Both the position numbers and the translations under genes were made by a program. From Chlamydia avium 10DC88 (lineage in GTDB: Bacteria; Chlamydiota; Chlamydiia; Chlamydiales; Chlamydiaceae): 64,000 nucleotides of DNA. Location of the stretch: the NCBI RefSeq assembly GCF_000583875.1, contig NZ_CP006571.1, forward strand, positions 124,001-188,000. Reading direction: 5' to 3'. The notes beneath the pieces are model-generated. The model had not been told where the DNA came from and searched no databases. It was given only the letters and a program-made list of their open reading frames with translations. Of this stretch, positions 47,040-55,963 are shown one piece after another (positions within the stretch are counted from its first letter, which is position 1; each line of letters begins with the position of its first letter).

Positions 47040-47235
47040 TTATACTCATAAACTCAATGGTTAAGAAAGCTTTTTCTAAGTTTACTATAATACAAAGTCT
47101 TGGAAATTGTCCCCTTTTTTAATCTCTGCATCTACAAATTACAAGAAGAATATGAGTACCACTACCCAATTTTCTTAGATTCAAAAGTATTAGTAGTGGA
47201 TTCAGGGTATCCCAGATATTGGAGATAGAAGAAAA

Positions 47236-47958
47236 TTAAAATGTTGAAGAGAATATTTGATTAGGAGAATGAATATATGAGAGAAATTTTTTCCAAGAAG
47301 CAATGTTTTTTGATGCCGTGATGCCTAAACAACCTTGAAGAGGATGGTAGGGAGGAGGAAGTTCTTCAGCGTGCGGAAGAGTCAGATGGAGACGTATCAG
47401 CGCTGCTTTAGCAACAATAATGGCATCGTATTTTCCCGATTCCAGTTGGTGTAGTCTCTCCTCTATGGTACCGCGGATATCTAGGATTTTTCCCTGTGGG
47501 AATAATGTTTTTAATATTTCATTACGACGTAAGGAAGAGCTTCCTAGTTTGGGATATTTAGGAAAGGGTGTTTTTAAATATTCCTTTCTATACACCAACA
47601 TATCCGCAGGGTCTAGGCTACGTGTAATAGCGACGACGGGTAATGTTGAAGGAAAGGGAAGGTCTTTTGCAGAATGAATACCAAGATGACAAATACCACG
47701 AATCACGAGATCATCTACAGCATCAGTAAAGAAATTAGAGTTTTCTACACGATGAAGAGGAGTATTTTTATCCTTATCCCCCTGGGTATCCGTAGTGTAG
47801 TCTTGAATCCATAATCGGGGATACCACGAGCGTAGTAGGTAGACACACTCATGTACCTGAGCTTTAGCTAGTGCAGATTTCCTAGACGCAAGACGTAGGG
47901 GACGTCTCCCTAAACAGAAGTCCGATAAAAAGGGATCAGTATAGCAAGCGGATAGCAT
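47236..47958 (-). CDS. hemC: Porphobilinogen deaminase, short form without domain 3
   Basis: A 240-residue HemC. It contains the N-terminal block PLRLASRKSALAKAQVHE, then DKNTPL, FFTDAVDDLVIRGICHLGIHSAKDLP and LGSSSLRRNEIL plus ILDIRGTIEERL (domain 2). Typical HemC is about 310 residues; here it ends around LQGCLGITASKN, so the C-terminal domain with the dipyrromethane cofactor Cys is absent. The enzyme normally polymerises four porphobilinogens for haem. How the short form holds its cofactor is unclear. Its start overlaps the end of radA by 23 bp (same strand). Confidence 0.9.
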   Translation of the reverse strand: MLSACYTDPFLSDFCLGRRPLRLASRKSALAKAQVHECVYLLRSWYPRLWIQDYTTDTQGDKDKNTPLHRVENSNFFTDAVDDLVIRGICHLGIHSAKDLPFPSTLPVVAITRSLDPADMLVYRKEYLKTPFPKYPKLGSSSLRRNEILKTLFPQGKILDIRGTIEERLHQLESGKYDAIIVAKAALIRLHLTLPHAEELPPPYHPLQGCLGITASKNIASWKKFLSYIHSPNQIFSSTF

Positions 47959-49294
47959 CTTGAATTGTTTTCACTCCTCGAATACCTAATTGTTCTTTAA
48001 TTTCTGAAGAAAGACTGGAAATTTGTCCTTCAGGAAGAATAGCGAGTTCAAATCCCATAAGTTTACTTTCTTTTAAACGTCTCTCTAAATGGGCAACATG
48101 GCGGATTTCACCTCCCAAACCGATTTCTCCTATAAAAGTAGCATTTTTAGGAGCTAGACGGTTATATAAAGAAGAAACTACCGCTAAAGCAGCTCCTAAG
48201 TCAGCAGCAGGTTCTGTAATTTTTAATCCTCCCGCTATAGAAAGAAATACATCTGCTGTATGACATTTGATTTTAGCGCGTTTTTCTAAAACTGCTAGGA
48301 GAAGAAGAAAACGATTCGCATCAAAACCAGAGGTTTTCCTTAAAGGATTAGCAAAAGGAGAAGGAGATGCTAAAGCTTGCATTTCAATCAGGAAGGTCTC
48401 TGATCCTTCCACAATAGGAATAATTACTGAACCGGACGTTTCTGTAATCTTCTCCTGTAAGAATAGACCAGAAGGATTGCTCACTTCTTTTAGTCCCTCT
48501 GTATGCATGGATAAAATTAGAAGCTCATTTGTAGGACCAAAACGATTTTTTACAGAACGTACCATACGATAGTTCGCATGGGAATTTCCTTCAAAATAGA
48601 GCACAGTATCCACAAGATGTTCTAAAACTTTAGGTCCAGCAATTTCTCCAGATTTTGTGACATGACCAATAACGAAAGTCGTAATTTGTAATTGCTTGGC
48701 AATGTGCATAAGTTCTGTAGTAATTTCACGAACTTGAACTACAGATCCAGGAGAGGCATGTATACCCGGATGCAATATAATTTGTATAGAATCAACAATT
48801 AATATATCCGGTTGAATGGAAGAGATTTGATGTTTAATATCATCAAAGTTCGTTTCTGAAAAAAGATAGATATTAGTATCAGAAATCCCTAAACGGCGTG
48901 CACGTAAAGATGTCTGTGTTATGGATTCCTCTCCACACACATACAATACCTTGTAACCACGACGAGCAAATTTTGCTGATATCTGTAATAGAAGTGTAGA
49001 TTTCCCAATTCCTGGATCTCCTCCCAGCAAGGAGAGACTCCCACGAACAGCACCTCCTCCTAACAGGCGATCCCAGCCAGGCTCTCCTATAGGAAGACGT
49101 TCTTCTTCACGTAGTTCTACATGATTTAAAGAGATCGCAGTAGTTTGAGGCTGTGTTCTTTTTCTTTGAGAATGAGATACTTTCTCTTCGTTTAAAGTAT
49201 TCCATTGTAAACATCCTGGGCACTGTCCTAACCATTTAGGTGTGTGCGTTCCACAAGTATTACATGTCCATTGTATTTTTATTTTTGTGCTCAT
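47936..49294 (-). CDS. radA: DNA repair/recombination protein RadA
   Basis: A 452-residue RadA (Sms). The N-terminal zinc finger CNTCG...CPGC (residues 10-30), the RecA-like ATPase (Walker [13 protein letters not shown], Walker [12 protein letters not shown]), the RadA KNRFG motif ([10 protein letters not shown]) and the C-terminal Lon-like protease-fold domain ([26 protein letters not shown]) are all present. It promotes branch migration in recombination. It overlaps hemC downstream and rnc upstream (35 bp). Confidence 0.96.
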   Translation of the reverse strand: MSTKIKIQWTCNTCGTHTPKWLGQCPGCLQWNTLNEEKVSHSQRKRTQPQTTAISLNHVELREEERLPIGEPGWDRLLGGGAVRGSLSLLGGDPGIGKSTLLLQISAKFARRGYKVLYVCGEESITQTSLRARRLGISDTNIYLFSETNFDDIKHQISSIQPDILIVDSIQIILHPGIHASPGSVVQVREITTELMHIAKQLQITTFVIGHVTKSGEIAGPKVLEHLVDTVLYFEGNSHANYRMVRSVKNRFGPTNELLILSMHTEGLKEVSNPSGLFLQEKITETSGSVIIPIVEGSETFLIEMQALASPSPFANPLRKTSGFDANRFLLLLAVLEKRAKIKCHTADVFLSIAGGLKITEPAADLGAALAVVSSLYNRLAPKNATFIGEIGLGGEIRHVAHLERRLKESKLMGFELAILPEGQISSLSSEIKEQLGIRGVKTIQDAIRLLY

Positions 49295-49964
49295 GAGTTT
49301 CTAATGCTTGTTGTGCTGCAAGTTTTTCAGCTTCCTTTTTAGATAATGCGAAGCCTTCTCCCCAGACCTCATTATTGACGATGACATAAGCATGATATCC
49401 CGGAGGATCTTGAGAAGAAGAACACTGGTATAGAGGTAAGGTACGCAGATGTTTCTGAGTCAGTTGTTGCAGACGATTTTTAGGATTGCCCAGCATAAGA
49501 GGAAGGATATCCTTTTTTTCAGGTAACAGAGGAACAACAATTTTTCTCGCAGGCCCTAAACCTCCATCAAGATATACTGCACCTAAGATGGCTTCAAATA
49601 GATTTGCGTGCGTTGAGGTCCTCCCTCGTGTGTTTTGGATTCTTTCTCCTTTTCCAATGAGAAGGTGATCACCCAATCCTAAGGCATCAGTATATTGGCA
49701 ACACGAGTGAGAATTAATTAAAGCAGATCGTACTGTTGATAGAGTGCCTTCATCTAGAGAGGGAAAGAGTAGAAATAAGTGCTCAGTTACAATTAGGCAC
49801 AGCACCGCATCCCCCAAGAATTCTAGACGTTCGCTATCTTCAATAGTTTCTGGTGACTCGTTTCTATAGGAAGGATGGGTTAGTGCAGTAATCAATAGTT
49901 TTGGCTGGGTAAATGTAAATCTTAGTTTTGATTCAATTTGTTTGATATCAATAGGTAGATTCAT
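49260..49964 (-). CDS. rnc: Ribonuclease III
   Basis: About 234 residues. The catalytic domain shows the RNase III signature [14 protein letters not shown] (Glu and Asp ligands) and [15 protein letters not shown]; the C-terminal double-strand RNA-binding domain ends [13 protein letters not shown]. It cuts rRNA precursors and other dsRNA. I place the start at ATG 49964 ([10 protein letters not shown]) and not at the TTG 21 bp upstream, because the family N-terminus begins here; no clear SD precedes either. It overlaps radA by 35 bp and is divergent from the CT296-like gene. Confidence 0.93.
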   Translation of the reverse strand: MNLPIDIKQIESKLRFTFTQPKLLITALTHPSYRNESPETIEDSERLEFLGDAVLCLIVTEHLFLLFPSLDEGTLSTVRSALINSHSCCQYTDALGLGDHLLIGKGERIQNTRGRTSTHANLFEAILGAVYLDGGLGPARKIVVPLLPEKKDILPLMLGNPKNRLQQLTQKHLRTLPLYQCSSSQDPPGYHAYVIVNNEVWGEGFALSKKEAEKLAAQQALETHEHKNKNTMDM

Positions 49965-50076
49965 AGGGTTCAGCCAAAGCCTCAAGTGCAGATAGGTTGT
50001 TGGAGTTTTTTTATATGAGGAAAAGGGGGTTAAAGTCTATAGTACTTTTTATTTACGTTCTCATAAATAAGTGAAT

Positions 50077-50538
50077 ATGAAGTCTGTTCTACATTTAGAA
50101 CACTTGCGCCACTTTCAACGTCAAGGTAGCATAGTGTTTGAAGCTCTCGTTCCCTCTAAAGATTGTTGCGCGTTAGAAGTGAAATTAAAAAATTTTCTAA
50201 AAACGGTTGCGAAGGATACGCAGAATCCACGGTGGAGGAAAAACGTCTTTCGTTCCATCCCTGAGGTTTCTACTTTAGTAAGGAAACGACGTTTAGCTGA
50301 TTTTGCAGCAGAACTTATTCATCGTCCTAAAGTATCTTTAGTAGAAGATTTTTGGGTATTTCCTGGGGAACAACTTCCAAAAAGTACAGAGGATTGCCAA
50401 TTATTACTTTGTCTATCTGGAGACGTATGTGGTCAAGGAGTATTTTTTATAGGGACTTATCCCGAACAATATTCCGAACAATTGCAAGGATCTGCACTTC
50501 TTTTTATTTTTTCTTCTTCCGGGAATCCTGTTTATTAA
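50077..50538 (+). CDS. Conserved chlamydial protein, CT296-like (PhyH-like fold)
   Basis: A 153-residue soluble protein. It starts MKSVLHLEHLRHFQRQGSIVFEALV and ends FIFSSSGNPVY. The start is ATG 50077; a GTG two codons earlier is possible. From memory it is homologous to CT296 (MRAVLHLEHKRYF), once called a metal-dependent regulator (DcrA). Its crystal structure resembled 2-oxoglutarate Fe(II) dioxygenases of the phytanoyl-CoA hydroxylase type without a clear metal site. In this sequence I see no HxD...H iron triad. Function remains open. Confidence 0.78.
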   Translation: MKSVLHLEHLRHFQRQGSIVFEALVPSKDCCALEVKLKNFLKTVAKDTQNPRWRKNVFRSIPEVSTLVRKRRLADFAAELIHRPKVSLVEDFWVFPGEQLPKSTEDCQLLLCLSGDVCGQGVFFIGTYPEQYSEQLQGSALLFIFSSSGNPVY

Positions 50539-50636
50539 AAATTTGTTTTCTCCAGATGATTGAACGAAATTGTTTTCCTAGAGATATTTTTATGCTATGA
50601 CAATTGAATATCAGGAAGTATGTTTTAGGAATCTTA

Positions 50637-52433
50637 ATGAAAGACTTAGAAGAGAAAATAAAAACTCTCCATAACCCCATAACGGTAAAAAACATCCTTG
50701 CCTGGTTATCTGAGGATTGCAATCACAAAGATCAAGAAGAAATTCGTTACCTTTTGGAAAAGAATCCTCAATCTCTTGATGAGTTGTTCGGCAGGACTCT
50801 TGTTTTTGGTACAGGAGGATTGCGTAGTCCCATGGGGTTAGGGACAAATAGAATGAACGTTTTTACGGTTAGACGTACTACCCAGGGATTGGCCCAAGTA
50901 TTAAAAAGACATAATCCTCATCCCGGGGATCCTATATACGTAGTGATTGGATATGATACACGAAAGAATTCTCTGGAATTTGCTCAAGAAACAGCAAGAG
51001 TATTAGCAGCAAATCACATTCACGCATTGTTGTTTCAAGATCCTGAGCCCCTATCTTTAGTTTCTTTTACTGTTAGAGAAGAGAGAGCATTAGCAGGAGT
51101 CATGATTACTGCTTCCCATAATCCTCCAGAATATAATGGGTACAAAGTATACATGGCTTCAGGAGGACAAGTCCTTCCTCCCTTAGACAAGGAAATTATT
51201 GAAGAATTAGTTTATGTAAATCGGGTAGAAATTACAGATTCTCTAAATAATGACTATGTTCATAGCATAGGAGAAGAATACGAGAACCGTTATAGAGAGG
51301 TTGTGAAAACATTTTCCCTGTATCCTCAGGACAATCGTTTCTCAGGGACTGCTATACATATTAGTTATTCTCCACTACACGGCACAGGAGTCAGTCTTAT
51401 ACCAAAGGTTCTGAAAGATTGGGGGTTTAGTCAAGTACAACTTGTGGAACAACAAGCAGTTCCTGACGGTAGTTTCCCCACAGTTCGTCTTCCTAATCCT
51501 GAGGATCCCGAGGCTTTGGAGCTAGGAATTCAGCAAATGCTTGAAAATAAGGATGATATCTTTATAGCGTCAGATCCTGATGCCGATCGTTTAGGTGTTG
51601 TTTGCTTGGATAATAATGAAGCCTACATATTTAATGGGAATCAAATCGCGTGTCTTCTTGCTGATCACATTTTAAGAGCATTGTCTTCTCGTTCTCCTCT
51701 AGACGAAGAAAGTAAGGTAGTTAAAAGTTTAGTAACTACAGAAATGCTAACAACGATAACAAATTCTTACGGGGGAAGTCTTGTTAATGTTGCTACAGGA
51801 TTTAAGTATATAGGAGAAAAAATTGAGTCATGGAGAAACAACAAGTCTCACTATATTTTTGGAGCTGAAGAATCATACGGTTATTTATATGGGACGCATG
51901 TAGAGGATAAAGATGCCGTGAGCTCCGCTGCATTGGTTGCAGAAGCAGCACTACAGTGTAAATTACAAGGGAAAACATTGCGAGATGCTATCCTCGATTT
52001 ATACGAAGCTCACGGGTATTTTATGAATAGGACTATTGCTGTTTCTTTGAGTCAACATGAGGAAGAAATACTGTCTAGGATGAAAGAACTTGTAGAATAC
52101 CATCCGTCAACCATCTCTTTAAATAACAATCGAGTTCAGAAATTTGAAAATTATTATCAGGGAGTAGGCAAGGATTTCACATCCCATACCACCTATGACC
52201 TTACTCTTCCCAAGACATCAATGTTTTGTTATTACTATGAAAATGGAGGGAGAATAATCATTCGCCCCTCCGGTACAGAATCTAAGGTTAAATTTTATTT
52301 TGAAATTGTAAACCGCTATCCTACTGTTGAAAATAATAGGAAATTGAAAGAACACAGGGAACAGGAGAGCTTGCAGATTCTTGAAGGATTTATAACAGAA
52401 TTTCAAGAAAAGTTTACTGCTATAGGATTTTAA
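50637..52433 (+). CDS. Phosphohexomutase (phosphoglucomutase/phosphomannomutase)
   Basis: About 598 residues, the long PGM2-like form. Catalytic phosphoserine in GVMITASHNPPEYNGYKVY, metal loop ASDPDADRLGVV, sugar-specificity loop FGAEESYGYLYG and phosphate-binding RPSGTESKVKFYFE. It moves phosphate between C1 and C6 of hexose phosphates, feeding glycogen and surface-sugar synthesis. The start is ATG 50637, 6 nt after AGGA; a TTG at 50604 is less likely. It is CT295-like. The specificity (glucose, mannose or glucosamine) is not decided by sequence alone. Confidence 0.92.
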   Translation: MKDLEEKIKTLHNPITVKNILAWLSEDCNHKDQEEIRYLLEKNPQSLDELFGRTLVFGTGGLRSPMGLGTNRMNVFTVRRTTQGLAQVLKRHNPHPGDPIYVVIGYDTRKNSLEFAQETARVLAANHIHALLFQDPEPLSLVSFTVREERALAGVMITASHNPPEYNGYKVYMASGGQVLPPLDKEIIEELVYVNRVEITDSLNNDYVHSIGEEYENRYREVVKTFSLYPQDNRFSGTAIHISYSPLHGTGVSLIPKVLKDWGFSQVQLVEQQAVPDGSFPTVRLPNPEDPEALELGIQQMLENKDDIFIASDPDADRLGVVCLDNNEAYIFNGNQIACLLADHILRALSSRSPLDEESKVVKSLVTTEMLTTITNSYGGSLVNVATGFKYIGEKIESWRNNKSHYIFGAEESYGYLYGTHVEDKDAVSSAALVAEAALQCKLQGKTLRDAILDLYEAHGYFMNRTIAVSLSQHEEEILSRMKELVEYHPSTISLNNNRVQKFENYYQGVGKDFTSHTTYDLTLPKTSMFCYYYENGGRIIIRPSGTESKVKFYFEIVNRYPTVENNRKLKEHREQESLQILEGFITEFQEKFTAIGF

Positions 52434-52605
52434 ATAAATTTTCTTGAGAGAATATTTCCAAGGTATCTACACTAACCTTACAAATCTGATTGAGCCTTCA
52501 GCATTTCGTTATTTTAAGCGCGTGGTGACAGGTTGCTTATAGAAGAATGAAATAATTTCTTAAGCATATTTGTGAAAATTCAAGATAAATACGAAGGACT
52601 TTCCC

Positions 52606-53220
52606 ATGACTCTCCCCTACACTTTACCCAAGCTTCCCTATGACTATGCCGCTTTAGAGCCGGTGCTTAGTGAAGAAATTATGCTTTTACATCATCAGAA
52701 ACATCATCAAGGTTATATCAATAATCTGAATGATGGATTGAAAAAATTAGATCTTGCTAATCAGCAACAAGACCTTACTCGTATAATTTCTCTTGAACCC
52801 ACATTACGTTTTAATGGAGGAGGACATATTAACCACTCCTTGTTTTGGGAAATGTTAGCTCCTGTGGGTAGGGGCGGAGGAATCCCTCCTAAACATGAAT
52901 TGCTCAAGCTTATTGAAAGATTTTGGGGGACTTTTGACAATTTTTTAAAAAATTTTATTGAATTTGCGTCTCCTATTCAAGGATCTGGCTGGGCATGGTT
53001 AGCTTTTTGTCCCAAAAAACAAGAACTTATGTTACATGCAACAGTGAACCAAGATCCTCTAGAGGCAACGACAGGAAAGATTCCTCTGTTGGGAGTAGAT
53101 GTTTGGGAGCATGCTTACTATCTCCAATATAAAAATGTTAGATTAGATTATTTAAAAGCAATTCCTCAAATAATTAATTGGGGATATATTGAAGAAAGAT
53201 TTTCTGATATGACTAATTAA
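52606..53220 (+). CDS. sodA: Superoxide dismutase (Fe/Mn type)
   Basis: A 204-residue SOD. It begins LPYTLPKLPYDYAALEPVLSEE and has metal ligands in LLHHQKHHQGY (His), GGGHINHSLFWEML (His), and LGVDVWEHAYYLQYKN (Asp, His). The family GSGWAWL segment is present. It converts superoxide to peroxide and oxygen. Metal choice is not clear from the motif set. Own transcription is likely: 172 bp of spacer lies upstream. Confidence 0.96.
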   Translation: MTLPYTLPKLPYDYAALEPVLSEEIMLLHHQKHHQGYINNLNDGLKKLDLANQQQDLTRIISLEPTLRFNGGGHINHSLFWEMLAPVGRGGGIPPKHELLKLIERFWGTFDNFLKNFIEFASPIQGSGWAWLAFCPKKQELMLHATVNQDPLEATTGKIPLLGVDVWEHAYYLQYKNVRLDYLKAIPQIINWGYIEERFSDMTN

Positions 53221-53280
53221 AAAAGTGATTTTAATTGTATAGTTAATAGCTTTAATTTAAAATTATTTCTTTAGAAAAAT

Positions 53281-53295
53281 TGGATTAGGTGGTGT
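53281..53295 (+). promoter_or_regulatory. accD initiation leader, shared with rpsU
   Basis: TGGATTAGGTGGTGT precedes GTG 53296. Bases 1-14 match the leader of rpsU at 36461-36474, with the same 15-nt distance to the start codon. It settles the GTG start of accD. Confidence 0.65.
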
Positions 53296-54159
53296 GTGCG
53301 TTTATTTTCTTACGACAAACCTAAGATTAAAGTGCAAAAAATTAAGGCAGATGGCTTCAGTGGGTGGTTAAAGTGTACTCATTGTCATGAGATGATTCAT
53401 GCAAATGAGTTAGGACAAAACTTTAATTGTTGTCCTAAGTGTTCGTACCACTATCGTATCACTGCAACTGAAAGAATTCAGTTGCTTGCTGATAAAGATT
53501 CTTGGCGCCCACTATATACCAATTTAAAATCTCAAGACCCACTAAAGTTTGTTGACACAGCAACTTACCAAAGTCGCCTAGCTAAAGCTCGTAAGGATAA
53601 TACAGAGAGTGAGGGAGTTTTAGTTGGTCTTTGTACGATAGGAGACCATCCCGTAGCCTTGGGAGTTATGGACTTTAATTTTATGGCAGGCTCCATGGGA
53701 GCAGTCGTGGGAGAAAAACTCACACGCCTCATAGAAAGGGCAATTATATCACAATTGCCAGTAATTATCGTTTGCGCTTCAGGTGGAGCTCGCATGCAAG
53801 AGTCTGTGTTTTCACTCATGCAAATGGCTAAAACATCTGCTGCACTAGCTAAATTTCATGAAGCAGGGCTGCCATATATTTCTATATTAACTAATCCAAC
53901 ATCTGGTGGCGTCACAGCATCCTTTGCTTCTTTAGGTGATGTGATTATTGCAGAACCCAAGGCTCTTATTTGCTTTGCAGGTCCTCGAGTTGTGGCCCAA
54001 GTAATTGGTGAAGACCTTCCAGAAGGTGCTCAGAAGTCAGAATTTCTTTTAGAGCACGGGATGATTGATAAAGTAGTCGAAAGAAAACAATTAAAAAGTA
54101 CTGTGCAGAGTTTACTTGATTACTTTTCTTGCCAAGAATACACTGTTAGCCAAGAATAA
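53296..54159 (+). CDS. accD: Acetyl-CoA carboxylase carboxyltransferase subunit beta
   Basis: A 287-residue AccD. The N-terminal zinc ribbon has four Cys (CTHCHEM...CCPKC, residues 28-50). The carboxyltransferase core contains VIIVCASGGARMQESVFSLMQMAKTSAAL and PTSGGVTASFASLGDVIIAEP, both oxyanion-hole blocks. With AccA it moves carboxybiotin CO2 to acetyl-CoA, the committed step of fatty-acid synthesis. The start is GTG; the SD-like AGGTGG is close. A promoter for dut follows. Confidence 0.95.
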   Translation: MRLFSYDKPKIKVQKIKADGFSGWLKCTHCHEMIHANELGQNFNCCPKCSYHYRITATERIQLLADKDSWRPLYTNLKSQDPLKFVDTATYQSRLAKARKDNTESEGVLVGLCTIGDHPVALGVMDFNFMAGSMGAVVGEKLTRLIERAIISQLPVIIVCASGGARMQESVFSLMQMAKTSAALAKFHEAGLPYISILTNPTSGGVTASFASLGDVIIAEPKALICFAGPRVVAQVIGEDLPEGAQKSEFLLEHGMIDKVVERKQLKSTVQSLLDYFSCQEYTVSQE

Positions 54160-54201
54160 AATTCTTGGAACTTGTTCTACATTCTTAAAAGAAATTTTTT
54201 A

Positions 54202-54230
54202 TTGACAGATGACAGTGAATAAAACATCAT
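54202..54230 (+). promoter_or_regulatory. Putative promoter for dut-ptsN operon
   Basis: Perfect -35 TTGACA (54202-54207), 17-bp spacer, -10 CATCAT (54225-54230). Transcription from about 54237 would give a 25-nt leader before the dut ATG at 54262. The -10 differs from consensus at two positions. Confidence 0.5.
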
Positions 54231-54261
54231 AACTGTTACTTATGTAACAACGGCTGTTTTT

Positions 54262-54705
54262 ATGGCTATATTTTGTGAATTAGAATCTGGAGTTGATCTC
54301 CCTGAATATGCAACTGAAGGTGCTTCAGGAGCAGATCTTCGAGCAAATATTAGTGAGCCTATTGCTTTGCTCCCAGGCCAACGTACATTGGTTCCTACAG
54401 GGATAAAAATGCAAATTCCTTCAGGTTATGAAGTGCAAATACGTCCTAGAAGCGGATTAGCCCTGAAATATGGTGTTACGGTCATAAATTCACCAGGAAC
54501 TATTGATTCTGATTATCGAGGGGAAATTTGTATAATACTAATAAATATGGGGGAGAGCATGTTTGTTATTGAACCTAAAATGCGAATCGCCCAGGCAGTC
54601 GTTTCTCCCATTGTTCAAGCCAAATTTATAGCTGTGGATTCAACCGAGGAATTAGCACAGACATCTCGGGGAAATAGAGGTTTTGGGCATACTGGAGAAA
54701 AGTAA
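54262..54705 (+). CDS. dut: dUTP diphosphatase
   Basis: A 147-residue trimeric dUTPase. The five motifs appear in order: [36 protein letters not shown], and the C-terminal [10 protein letters not shown] arm that closes over uracil. It hydrolyses dUTP to dUMP and keeps uracil out of DNA. It is in a run with ptsN, which starts 2 bp after the stop. Confidence 0.96.
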   Translation: MAIFCELESGVDLPEYATEGASGADLRANISEPIALLPGQRTLVPTGIKMQIPSGYEVQIRPRSGLALKYGVTVINSPGTIDSDYRGEICIILINMGESMFVIEPKMRIAQAVVSPIVQAKFIAVDSTEELAQTSRGNRGFGHTGEK

Positions 54706-54706
54706 C

Positions 54707-55183
54707 ATGCCTTGCTATTGTAAGCATAAATCCAATTTTTCTTTATTTTCCCTCCTCTCTCCCAAATTGGTTATGTTTTTGAACAAAAATTCGCGTGATG
54801 AAATCCTTCGGGATCTTACCGATCTTGCAAATTCCGCGGGTTTTCTTGAAAGTAAAGAAGAATTTTTCCAAGCTTTAGTCGCCCGTGAAAATATCATGTC
54901 CACAGGTATTGGCATGGGTATTGCCATACCTCATGGAAAGTTAAATAGTTGTTCCAGTTTTTTTATCGTCATTGGAATTCACTCTCAGGGAATTCTTTGG
55001 GACGCTATCGATGGTGCTTTAGTGCGTCTAGTATTTTTAATTGGGGGACCTGATAATGCACAATCAGAGTATTTACAGTTGCTTTCAGCCCTCACTCTTT
55101 CTCTGAAAGACGAGGCCCGACGTCAAAAGCTACTACAAGTACAAACAATAGAAGAAGTCATGAACGTATTTTTAGGAATATAG
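54707..55183 (+). CDS. ptsN: PTS EIIA-Ntr-type protein 1
   Basis: A 158-residue EIIA of the fructose/nitrogen family. The phosphorylated His lies in ENIMSTGIGMGIAIPHGKL. The start is ATG 54707 (2 bp after dut; GGAG 10 nt upstream), not the TTG at 54683 within dut. The protein lacks a membrane part and would take phosphate from HPr and act as a regulator. The adjacent gene is a second EIIA with an added HTH domain. Confidence 0.9.
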   Translation: MPCYCKHKSNFSLFSLLSPKLVMFLNKNSRDEILRDLTDLANSAGFLESKEEFFQALVARENIMSTGIGMGIAIPHGKLNSCSSFFIVIGIHSQGILWDAIDGALVRLVFLIGGPDNAQSEYLQLLSALTLSLKDEARRQKLLQVQTIEEVMNVFLGI

Positions 55184-55187
55184 AATT

Positions 55188-55865
55188 ATGGATTTAAAAT
55201 TAGAGGAACTTGCTTCTTTATTAGATGTTTCTGAAAATACTGTGCGCCGTTGGCTGGACGAAGGCTCCATACCTAACTACAGCATGAATAATGAGCATCG
55301 ATTTAATCGAGAAGAAATTGAAGATTGGATTCTGAATAATCCTGCTTTTATAGGATGTGAAAGAGACCAATTGAATCCGGAATTTCGTGATCTTTCTCTA
55401 AAATATAGCCTCTATAAGGCGATTTATCGAGGAGGAGTAATTCGTGACATTTCCGTAAAGAATAAGAAAGAAGCTTTACGTTATGCCTCCTCTTATATTG
55501 CAGAGAAATTTAATTTAGATGCGAATGTTCTTTTCGATATGCTCATCTATAGAGAAAATCTCATGTCCACAGGTATTGGAGAGGGTATAGCTCTACCTCA
55601 TACAAAAGATTTTCTAATCAATTCTTATTATGACATAGTAGTTCCTATGTTTCTTTCTGAGGGTATTGATTTCGGAGCCCTTGATAATAGGCCCGTTCAT
55701 GTCCTTTTTTTCCTTTTTGCTTCTCAAGATAAAAGTCATTTAAATTTAGTTAATAAAATTGTGCATTTAGCCATGTCTATGGAAGCTCGAAGTTTCCTAA
55801 AAAATTATCCGGATAAAGATCATCTTTTGGCTTATATTAAGAGTTGGGAATCACAAATTCATTAA
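55188..55865 (+). CDS. PTS EIIA-Ntr-type protein 2 with N-terminal MerR-like HTH
   Basis: A 225-residue two-domain protein. Residues 1-51 are an excisionase/MerR-type helix-turn-helix (LEELASLLDVSENTVRRWLDEGSIPN...HRFNREEIEDWI). Residues 75-220 are an EIIA domain with ENLMSTGIGEGIALPHTKD, including the His. A DNA-binding EIIA suggests that PTS phosphorylation tunes transcription. It starts 4 bp after the first ptsN and is operonic with it. In C. trachomatis the pair is CT291/CT290. Which promoter it binds is unknown. Confidence 0.9.
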   Translation: MDLKLEELASLLDVSENTVRRWLDEGSIPNYSMNNEHRFNREEIEDWILNNPAFIGCERDQLNPEFRDLSLKYSLYKAIYRGGVIRDISVKNKKEALRYASSYIAEKFNLDANVLFDMLIYRENLMSTGIGEGIALPHTKDFLINSYYDIVVPMFLSEGIDFGALDNRPVHVLFFLFASQDKSHLNLVNKIVHLAMSMEARSFLKNYPDKDHLLAYIKSWESQIH

Positions 55866-55963
55866 TAATCAATCTCTATAAAAGATTTGTAAGTCCAAGT
55901 TGTGAAAAAAGTCCTATTGTTGTTATGGTGATCTCATAGGCTGATCTAGGAGATAGTAGCAGC

